Positions 4,808-10,416 of a DNA stretch of 10,416 bases are shown one piece after another. The DNA comes from Gammaproteobacteria bacterium (GTDB lineage Bacteria > Pseudomonadota > Gammaproteobacteria > Steroidobacterales > Steroidobacteraceae). The DNA is taken from contig JASHVF010000170.1 in the NCBI GenBank assembly GCA_030039615.1, forward strand, positions 1 to 10,416. The letters run 5' to 3'. Each line of letters starts with the position of its first letter. The first letter of the stretch is position 1. The notes under the pieces were generated by a model. It searched no databases. It was not told the origin of the DNA and worked only from the letters and a program-made list of their open reading frames with translations. Both the position numbers and the translations under genes were made by a program.

Positions 4808-7800
4808 TTGCCGCGCTACGCGGAGCTGCACTGTCTGTCGAACTTCACCTTTCTGCGGGGCGCTTCCCATCCGCACGAGCTGGTGGAGCGGGCGGACGCA
4901 CTCGGCTACACGGCGCTCGCGCTCACCGACGAGTGCTCGGTGGCCGGAGTGGTGCGCGCGCACATGGCGGCCAGGAACCGGCGCCTCAAGCTCATCGTTG
5001 GCGCCGAGTTCCGTCTCAGCTGTGGCCTCAAGCTCGCCGCGCTCGCGATCGACCGCGGCGGCTACGGCCGGCTCTGCCGGCTCATTACGCGTGCGCGGCG
5101 TGCGGCGGACAAGGGGCAATACACCCTGACGCGCGCCGACCTCGAGGCGGCGCCTCCCGAGGGCTGCTTCATCCTGTGGCTGCCGGGTCCGCGGATCGAA
5201 GCCGCGGAGGCACGCTGGCTCGCGGAGCGCTTCCCGGGGAAGCTGCGCATTGCGGTCGAGCTGCTGCGTGACGGGGAGGACGGCGCGCGGCTCGCGCGGC
5301 TCGCGGGCCTCGGCGCGCAGCTCGGCGTCGGGCTGCTCGCGAGCGGCGACGTGCACATGCACGTGCGTGCGCGCCGCCGCCTCCAGGATGCGCTCACCGC
5401 GATCCGCCTCAACATGCCCGTGGCGGAGGTCGGCGGGCAGCTCTATCCGAACGGCGAGCGCTACCTGCGCGAGCCGGCGCGGCTCGCACGACTTTATCCG
5501 CGAGAGCTGCTCGAGGCGGCCGCCGAGATCGCCGACGGCTGCCACTTCTCGCTCGATGAGCTGCGCTACGAATATCCGCGCGAGATCGTCCCGCCCGGAG
5601 AGACGCCCGCCGGGTATCTGCGCCGCCTGACCTGCGAGGGCGCCGCGCGGCGCTGGCCCGGCGGTATTCCGCAGACCGAGAGCACGGCCATCGAGCATGA
5701 GCTCGCGCTGATCTCTGAGCTCGGCTACGAGCCGTACTTCCTCACCGTGTACGACGTCGTCGCCTTTGCGCGTTCCAGGGGGATTCTGTGCCAGGGCCGC
5801 GGTTCGGCCGCCAACTCGCGCGTGTGTTACTGCCTCGGCGTCACCTCGGTCGACCCGCAGCGCGGCGCGGCGCTGCTCTTCGAGCGCTTCATCTCGCGCG
5901 AGCGCAACGAGCCGCCCGACATCGACATCGACTTCGAGCATGAGCGGCGCGAGGAGGTGCTGCAGTACGTCTACAACAAGTACGGCCGCGAGCGCGCCGC
6001 GCTCGCCGCGACCGTCATCATGTACCGGCCGCGCAGCGCGCTGCGCGATCTCGGCAAGGTCTTCGGTCTGACGCCAGAGGAGAGCGGGCGGCTCGCCTCG
6101 GTCATGCAGTGGTGGGATGGCAGTACCACGATCCCCGAGCGGGTGCGCGCGGCCGGATTCGCCATCGACGCTGCGCTCCTCGGGCGGCTGCTGCCGCTCG
6201 CCGCCGAGCTGACCGCCTTCCCGGGCTTCCCCCGCCACCTGTCGCAGCACGTCGGCGGCTTCGTCATCGCGCAGGGGCTGCTCGAGGAGCTGGTGCCGAT
6301 CGAGAACGCCGCCATGCCCGAGCGCACCGTCGTGCAGTGGGACAAGGACGACCTCAACGATCTCGGGCTCCTCAAGGTCGATCTGCTGGCGCTCGGCATG
6401 CTGACGGCGCTGAAACGCGCCTTCGCGCTGGTGAACGACTTCCGTGGCACGCATTACGGGCTCGGCGAGCTTCCCGCGGAGGATCCGCGCGTCTACGACA
6501 TGATCTGCCGCGCCGACACGATCGGCGTGTTTCAGATCGAGTCGCGCGCGCAGATGGCGATGCTGCCGCGCCTGAAGCCCCGCAACTACTACGACCTCGT
6601 CATCGAGGTTGCGATCGTGCGCCCGGGTCCGATTCAGGGCGACATGGTGCACCCCTACCTGAGGCGCCGCTGCGGGCTGGAGCCGGTCGAGTACCCCGGC
6701 GAGGAAGTGCGCGCGGTCCTGCACCGCACTCTCGGCGTGCCGCTCTTCCAGGAGCAGGTCATGCAGATCGCGATCGTCGCCGCGGGCTTCACGCCCGGGG
6801 AGGCGGACGCGCTGCGCCGGGCGATGGGTGCGTGGAAGCGCACCGGCGGCCTGGATGCCTTTCGTGCCCGACTGCTGACGGGAATGCACGACAAGGGCTA
6901 TCCGGATGAGTTTGCCGAGCGCATCTACCGGCAGATGGAGGGCTTTGGCGACTATGGCTTTCCCGAGGCGCATGCCCTCAGCTTCGCGCTGCTGGTGTAT
7001 GACTCGGCGTGGCTCAAGTGCTTCGAGCCCGCGGCCTTTACCTGCGCGCTGCTCAACAGCCAGCCGATGGGCTTCTACGCACCGGCGCAGCTGGTGCGCG
7101 ATGCGCGTGCCCACGGCGTCGAGGTGCGTCCGGTGGATGCCTGCGTCTCGCTCTGGGACTCGACGCTCGAGCGCCACGCCGACGGCGCGCCGGCGCTGCG
7201 CCTGGGTTTGCACCTGGTGAAGTCGCTGTCGCTCGCCGGGGCGCTGCGTCTCATCGAAGCGCGGACACGGCGCGCCTTCGACAGCGTGGCGGATCTCGCC
7301 ACGCGCGCCGGCCTCGACCGGGGCGACCTGGAAGCGCTGGCCGCAGCCGGGGCGTTCGCCGCGTTGAGCGGCAATCGGCACCTCGCTTTCTGGGAGGTCG
7401 CCGGCAGCGAGCGGCCGCTGGCGCTCGCGGCCGCGGAGCCGGCGAGCGTCGCGGAAGGCCGGCCAATGCTCGCCGCGCCGACCGAAGGGCAGCAGATCGT
7501 CGCCGACTACGCCTCGCTCGGGCTGACGCTCGGCCGGCATCCGCTGGCGCTGCTGCGCGCGCGGCTGCGCGCCGCTGCGCTGCTGTCGGCGGGTGAGCTG
7601 CACGCAGCCGAGAGCGGGACCGCGGTGCGCACCGCCGGCATCGTGCTCATGCGTCAGCGTCCGGCCACCGCGAGCGGCGTCACCTTCCTCACGCTCGAGG
7701 ACGAGAGCGGCCAGGTGAACGTCATCGTGTGGGAGCGCGTCGGGCGCGCGCAGCGCCGCGCGCTCATCGAATCGCGGCTGCTCGAGGTGCACGGCGAGCT

Positions 7801-7900
7801 GCAGAGCCAGGAGGGCGTCACGCATCTGATCGCGCGGCGGCTCATCGATCGTACGGCGCTGCTCGGGCAGCTCACCACGCGCTCGCGCGACTTCCACTGA
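4808..7900 (+). CDS. dnaE2: Error-prone DNA polymerase DnaE2
   Basis: DnaE2 (also called ImuC) is the C-family polymerase that extends across lesions with ImuA and ImuB and causes damage-induced mutations. The protein has 1,030 residues, usual for the family and shorter than replicative DnaE1. It opens YAELHCLSNFTFLRGASHP, a PHP domain with the degenerate first motif HCLSN typical of DnaE2. The palm follows: QGRGSAANS (329-337), the two catalytic aspartates Asp371 and Asp373 in PPDIDIDFEH, and the third, Asp525, in LLKVDLLALG. Near the C-terminus an OB-fold spans about 940-1010 (VRTAGIVLMRQRP, then FLTLEDESGQVNVIVW), and the protein ends TRSRDFH. The TTG at 4808 is preferred over the GTG at 4802 on ribosome-site spacing. 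The catalytic triad is complete. A 184-bp spacer with a terminator-like repeat precedes it, so its co-regulation with imuAB is less certain than gene order suggests. Confidence 0.97.
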   Translation: MPRYAELHCLSNFTFLRGASHPHELVERADALGYTALALTDECSVAGVVRAHMAARNRRLKLIVGAEFRLSCGLKLAALAIDRGGYGRLCRLITRARRAADKGQYTLTRADLEAAPPEGCFILWLPGPRIEAAEARWLAERFPGKLRIAVELLRDGEDGARLARLAGLGAQLGVGLLASGDVHMHVRARRRLQDALTAIRLNMPVAEVGGQLYPNGERYLREPARLARLYPRELLEAAAEIADGCHFSLDELRYEYPREIVPPGETPAGYLRRLTCEGAARRWPGGIPQTESTAIEHELALISELGYEPYFLTVYDVVAFARSRGILCQGRGSAANSRVCYCLGVTSVDPQRGAALLFERFISRERNEPPDIDIDFEHERREEVLQYVYNKYGRERAALAATVIMYRPRSALRDLGKVFGLTPEESGRLASVMQWWDGSTTIPERVRAAGFAIDAALLGRLLPLAAELTAFPGFPRHLSQHVGGFVIAQGLLEELVPIENAAMPERTVVQWDKDDLNDLGLLKVDLLALGMLTALKRAFALVNDFRGTHYGLGELPAEDPRVYDMICRADTIGVFQIESRAQMAMLPRLKPRNYYDLVIEVAIVRPGPIQGDMVHPYLRRRCGLEPVEYPGEEVRAVLHRTLGVPLFQEQVMQIAIVAAGFTPGEADALRRAMGAWKRTGGLDAFRARLLTGMHDKGYPDEFAERIYRQMEGFGDYGFPEAHALSFALLVYDSAWLKCFEPAAFTCALLNSQPMGFYAPAQLVRDARAHGVEVRPVDACVSLWDSTLERHADGAPALRLGLHLVKSLSLAGALRLIEARTRRAFDSVADLATRAGLDRGDLEALAAAGAFAALSGNRHLAFWEVAGSERPLALAAAEPASVAEGRPMLAAPTEGQQIVADYASLGLTLGRHPLALLRARLRAAALLSAGELHAAESGTAVRTAGIVLMRQRPATASGVTFLTLEDESGQVNVIVWERVGRAQRRALIESRLLEVHGELQSQEGVTHLIARRLIDRTALLGQLTTRSRDFH

Positions 7901-7960
7901 AGCGGCGCGCGCATTCGCTCAGCTCACGCTCACGGCCGGCGGGACCGGAAAGGGGAGGCC

Positions 7961-8230
7961 TCAGCCGCGCGGCTTGGAGCGGCCGCCGCGGGGACGTTCC
8001 CCGTCCAGGCCGATCTCGTAATCCTCGAAGTCGCTGGTGAGCTCGGCCGTATGCTTCTCCTCGAGCAGCCGCTCGAGGCGGCGCCACGCGGGATCGCCGG
8101 CCTTCTGCCCGCGGCGCTTGGCCAGATCGAGGTCCTTGATGACCTGATCGAGGTCCACGTCGCCGTCACCGACGACGGGCTCGTCGGCTTCTTCGTCCTC
8201 GAATTCGTCCGATTCCGGCTTCTCGCTCAT
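7961..8230 (-). CDS. Small acidic hypothetical protein
   Basis: I do not recognise this 89-residue protein with confidence. Residues 1-36 are highly acidic (EFEDEEADEP, DGDVDLDQ). A charged helix follows, with AWRRLERLLEEKHTAEL (48-64), then DFEDYEIG (67-74), and a basic Arg/Gly-rich tail (79-89). No signal peptide, membrane span or cysteine is present. The helix plus DFEDYEI resembles short acidic proteins annotated as conserved hypotheticals in Pseudomonas and Xanthomonas (PA3496-like), but that is recollection, not a match I can test. The ATG at 8230 lacks a strong ribosome site; a GGA lies about 15 bases upstream. It is downstream of gspF on the same strand (105-bp gap) and convergent with dnaE2 (60-bp gap). 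The biased, coherent composition suggests a real gene. Confidence 0.7.
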   Translation of the reverse strand: MSEKPESDEFEDEEADEPVVGDGDVDLDQVIKDLDLAKRRGQKAGDPAWRRLERLLEEKHTAELTSDFEDYEIGLDGERPRGGRSKPRG

Positions 8231-8266
8231 GCGGGACGACTGTCCGGCAGGAATTGACGGCGCGAA

Positions 8267-8294
8267 CTTAAATCAGATCCCCCGGCGACCGCAA
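8267..8294 (-). promoter_or_regulatory. Weak candidate promoter for the small acidic protein
   Basis: Minus-strand TTGCGG (8289-8294) and TTTAAG (8267-8272) are 16 bp apart, with partial matches to sigma-70 elements. It lies in the 105-bp gap after gspF and would give a leader of about 30 nt. No terminator is seen after gspF, so read-through from gspF is equally possible. Confidence 0.25.
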
Positions 8295-8335
8295 TCTGGC
8301 AGGTGTGGTTTTTGTGACCGGTGCCCGGAATGGCC

Positions 8336-9550
8336 TCAGTGGATGAGGTTGTTCATCTCGAAGATGGGTAGGAGCATTGCAAAAACGATGCCCATGACGA
8401 ACATCCCCATGAGGACGATCAGCATGGGACCGAGCAGCCCCACCATGGCGGCGAGCAGCGCATCGAGCTCGCGTTCCTGGCTGATGGCGGCACGCTCCAG
8501 CATGCTCTCGAGCTCACCGCTCGACTCGCCGCTCGAGATGAGGTGAATGGTCATCGGCGGGAACATACGGCTCACGGCCAGCGAGCGGCCGATCGGTGCG
8601 CCCTCGCGTACGCGCGCGGCCGCGTCCGCCACCGCGTCGCGCATCGGCAGGTTGGTGACCACCTCGCCCGAGATCCGCAGCGCCTCGAGCACCGGCACGG
8701 CGCTCGCGGACAGAATGCTGAAGGTGCGGGTGAAGCGCGCGGTGTTGAAGCCGCGGGACAGCTTGCCGACGATCGGCACGGTGAGCAGGAAGCGCTGCAC
8801 GCGGCGCTTGGCCGCCGGGTCACGCAGCCAGCGCCGGAACAGCCATACCGCGGCGACCGCCGCCACCAGCAGGTACAGCCCGTTGTGGCGCAGGAAGTCG
8901 CTGGTGTTGATCAGCACGCGCGTGATCAGCGGCAGCTTGCCTTTGGCGGACTCGAATACCGCGACCACCTTCGGCACCACGAAGACCAGCAGCCCCGAGA
9001 CGATGGCAAAGCACATGATCGTGAGCACGATCGGGTAGAGCAGCGCCGCGAGCACCTTCTGGCGGATCTGCTCGCGGCTCTCGGTGTATTCGGCGAGCCG
9101 CTCGAGTACGTTGTCGAGGTGCCCGGACTGCTCGCCGGCCGCGACCGTGGCGCGGTAGATCTCGGGAAACACCCGCGGGAATTCCGCGAAGCCGTCGGCG
9201 AGCGTATGGCCTTCCATGACGCGCGAGCGCACGCCGAGCACGATGCTCTGCACGCGCGGCTTCTCGGTCTGCTGCGAGACAGCGAGCAGCGACTCCTCGA
9301 GTGGCAGCCCGGCGCGCACCAGCGTGGCGAGCTGGCGCGTGAAGAGCGCGAGGTCGGTCGAGGAGACGCGCCGCAACAGGCTGAAGGAGCGCTGCGCCTT
9401 CGCCTCCTTCTGCGCCACCTCGGCCACCGTGACCGGCAGCAGCTGCTGCTCGCGCAGCAGCTGGCGGATGTGGCGCGGGGTGTCGCCCTCGAGGATGCCC
9501 TTGCGTTCCTTGCCCGCGGGATCGAGCGCCGTGTATTCGAACGCACCCAT
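8336..9550 (-). CDS. gspF: Type II secretion inner-membrane platform protein GspF
   Basis: GspF is the polytopic inner-membrane platform of the type II secretion system. It contacts the GspE ATPase and helps assemble the pseudopilus. The 404 residues match the family length. The N-terminus (MGAFEYTALDPAGKERKG, then RQLLREQQLLPV) is typical of GspF/XcpS rather than PilC. Two T2SSF domains are seen (about 66-190 and 269-391), each with its motif: AAGEQSGHLDNVLERLAEY (137-155) and SSGESSGELESMLERAA (339-355). Three hydrophobic segments are predicted at about 168-198, 223-241 and 365-395. The start at 9550 is fixed by the conserved N-terminus, but no Shine-Dalgarno sequence precedes it; instead a strong hairpin ends nine bases upstream. 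gspE lies upstream on the same strand but is separated by 149 bp, whereas gsp genes are often packed. No gspG or later pseudopilin gene follows. Confidence 0.96.
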   Translation of the reverse strand: MGAFEYTALDPAGKERKGILEGDTPRHIRQLLREQQLLPVTVAEVAQKEAKAQRSFSLLRRVSSTDLALFTRQLATLVRAGLPLEESLLAVSQQTEKPRVQSIVLGVRSRVMEGHTLADGFAEFPRVFPEIYRATVAAGEQSGHLDNVLERLAEYTESREQIRQKVLAALLYPIVLTIMCFAIVSGLLVFVVPKVVAVFESAKGKLPLITRVLINTSDFLRHNGLYLLVAAVAAVWLFRRWLRDPAAKRRVQRFLLTVPIVGKLSRGFNTARFTRTFSILSASAVPVLEALRISGEVVTNLPMRDAVADAAARVREGAPIGRSLAVSRMFPPMTIHLISSGESSGELESMLERAAISQERELDALLAAMVGLLGPMLIVLMGMFVMGIVFAMLLPIFEMNNLIH

Positions 9551-9559
9551 GGTCTATTG

Positions 9560-9587
9560 GCCGAAAGTCGCCGGAGGCGCTTTCGGC
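9560..9587 (-). promoter_or_regulatory. Hairpin directly upstream of the gspF start codon
   Basis: GCCGAAAG (9560-9567) pairs with CTTTCGGC (9580-9587). After a single bulged base (9568), CGCC pairs with GGCG around a GGA loop. The result is a 12-bp stem with a 3-nt loop. In the gspF message it ends nine nucleotides before the ATG, covering the place of a ribosome site. It may restrain translation, protect the 5' end after processing, or be part of an intergenic repeat. Confidence 0.55.
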
Positions 9588-9615
9588 AGAGGGCGCCTGC
9601 GCCTCATTTGAAGCC

Positions 9616-9665
9616 GGGGCAAAAGGGCGCTGCAGACGCAGCGCGGCCTGCGGCCCTTTTGCCCC
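9616..9665 (-). terminator. Inverted repeat, terminator-like, after gspE
   Basis: Perfect 13-bp arms GGGGCAAAAGGGC (9616-9628) and GCCCTTTTGCCCC (9653-9665) enclose 24 nt. Nested within is a 7-bp hairpin, GCGCTGC (9627-9633) with GCAGCGC (9638-9644), which on the minus strand is followed by CCTTTTG, a short intrinsic-terminator layout for gspE. The alternative folds are mutually exclusive. It lies 34 bp after the gspE stop. Confidence 0.5.
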
Positions 9666-9699
9666 TCGCTGGCAAGTCGCGGGCTCCGTATGGGAATCA

Positions 9700-10416
9700 T
9701 CAGTCTTCGCGCGTGACTCGCAGGATTTCCTCGAGGGTGGTCTCGCCGCGCAGCACGCGGGCGCGGCCGTCGTCGCGGATGGAGGGCGTGCTGAGGCGCG
9801 CGTGCCGCTCGATCTCCTGCTCCGAGACCCCGTCGTGAATCATGGTGCGCATCGTGTCATCGACCACGATGAGCTCGTAGATGCCGGTGCGGCCGCGGTA
9901 GCCGCCGCTGGCATCGCGCCCCGGCCGATAGAGCGTCGGGGACGGCTCATCCGGCGCCAGGTTCAGCAGCCGCCGCTCGCGCTCGCCGGCCTTGAAGGGC
10001 TCCTTGGAGTCCGGGCTGAGGACCCGCACCAGGCGTTGCGCCAGGACCCCGATGAGGCTCGAGGACAGCAGGAAGGGCTCGATGCCCATGTCGCGCAGGC
10101 GCGTGAAGGCTCCCGCGGCCGTGTTGGTGTGCAGCGTCGAGAGCACCAGGTGTCCGGTGAGGCTCGCCTGGACTGCGATCTGTGCGGTCTCGAGGTCGCG
10201 GATCTCACCGATCAGCACCACGTCCGGATCCTGGCGCAGGATCGCGCGCAGACCGCGCGCGAAGGTCATCTCCACCTTGGTGTTGACCTGGGTCTGGCCG
10301 ATCCCGTCGATGTAGTACTCGATCGGGTCCTCGACCGTCATGATGTTCTGGGTGTTGTCGTTGAGGCGCTCGAGCGCGGCGTACAGCGTCGTGGTCTTGC
10401 CGGAACCCGTCGGGCC
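9700..10416 (-). CDS. gspE: Type II secretion ATPase GspE (partial, N-terminus off the right edge)
   Basis: GspE is the cytoplasmic hexameric ATPase that powers type II secretion and binds GspL and GspF. The last 238 residues are visible, and the reading frame stays open to the window edge. In order they show: Walker A GPTGSGKTTT (1-10 of the fragment), the Asp box TVEDPIEY (27-34), GQTQVN and the arginine-rich FARGLRAILRQDPD, Walker B VVLIGEIRD (66-74), the His box GHLVLSTLHTN (88-98), and a C-terminus ending in EILRVTRED. This matches XcpR-type GspE rather than PilB. The segment where GspE normally has a CxxC-CxxC zinc site reads LSPDSKEP (133-140) and PGRDASGGYRGRTG (165-178), with no cysteine; the whole fragment contains none. 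The ATPase motifs are intact, so this looks like a functional variant rather than a broken gene. gspF follows after a structured spacer. Confidence 0.97.
   Translation of the reverse strand, partial: GPTGSGKTTTLYAALERLNDNTQNIMTVEDPIEYYIDGIGQTQVNTKVEMTFARGLRAILRQDPDVVLIGEIRDLETAQIAVQASLTGHLVLSTLHTNTAAGAFTRLRDMGIEPFLLSSSLIGVLAQRLVRVLSPDSKEPFKAGERERRLLNLAPDEPSPTLYRPGRDASGGYRGRTGIYELIVVDDTMRTMIHDGVSEQEIERHARLSTPSIRDDGRARVLRGETTLEEILRVTRED

Noticed and set aside
4796..7897. A 1,033-codon open frame on the minus strand covering all of dnaE2.
   Set aside because: It mirrors the dnaE2 codon frame. In GC-rich genes the sense codons that create antisense stops (TTA, CTA, TCA) are rare, so such frames stay open. 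The product is Arg/Ala/Glu-rich with no recognisable domain, whereas dnaE2 is conserved throughout.
8543..9838. A 431-codon plus-strand frame opposite gspF.
   Set aside because: Composition of a GC-rich antisense shadow (His/Arg/Ala-rich); gspF on the other strand is full-length with conserved motifs.
1..10416. CRISPR array, tRNA, rRNA, transposase or phage genes.
   Set aside because: No regularly spaced long repeats, cloverleaf-forming segment, rRNA-like conserved stretch, or transposase/phage protein motif was seen.

Overview
The window is a GC-rich stretch of a bacterial chromosome, most likely from a gammaproteobacterium. The evidence is an E. coli-like LexA with a textbook CTGT-N8-ACAG operator, an OprI/Lpp-type alanine-zipper lipoprotein, and GspE/GspF proteins close to the Pseudomonas Xcp type. 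GC content and the lexA-imuA-imuB-dnaE2 order suit Xanthomonadales, Nevskiales or Steroidobacter-like lineages, but I cannot fix the genus from sequence alone.

Left part (1-1928): an almost complete fabH (fatty-acid initiation), then a strong hairpin terminator that mainly serves the opposite strand, then a minus-strand murein-lipoprotein-like gene with its own promoter. A gene-free stretch of about 580 bp follows. It carries a 16-bp alternating purine/pyrimidine palindrome, five 13-bp direct repeats in exact register, and the lexA promoter and SOS operator.

Centre (1929-7900): the SOS mutagenesis cassette lexA, imuA, imuB, dnaE2, all on the plus strand. LexA represses the unit through the box at 1902-1917. 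ImuA (RecA-like accessory), ImuB (Y-family relative without catalytic acids) and DnaE2 (error-prone C-family polymerase) are the known parts of the translesion mutasome. lexA, imuA and imuB are closely packed. dnaE2 is set apart by 178-184 bp, most of it filled by a long imperfect inverted repeat containing a terminator-like stem and T-run. The ImuB N-terminus also looks atypical.

Right part (7901-10416), minus strand: the C-terminal part of the type II secretion ATPase gspE (running off the right edge), a 149-bp spacer with two strong hairpins, the inner-membrane platform gene gspF, and a small acidic hypothetical protein convergent with dnaE2. The visible GspE part has no cysteine, so the usual zinc-binding tetracysteine motif is absent.

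I see no tRNA, rRNA, CRISPR array, transposase or phage gene. The main system is known. The less explained items are the inverted-repeat element inside the cassette, the 13-bp repeat array upstream of lexA, the structured gspE-gspF spacer and the altered GspE and ImuB regions.
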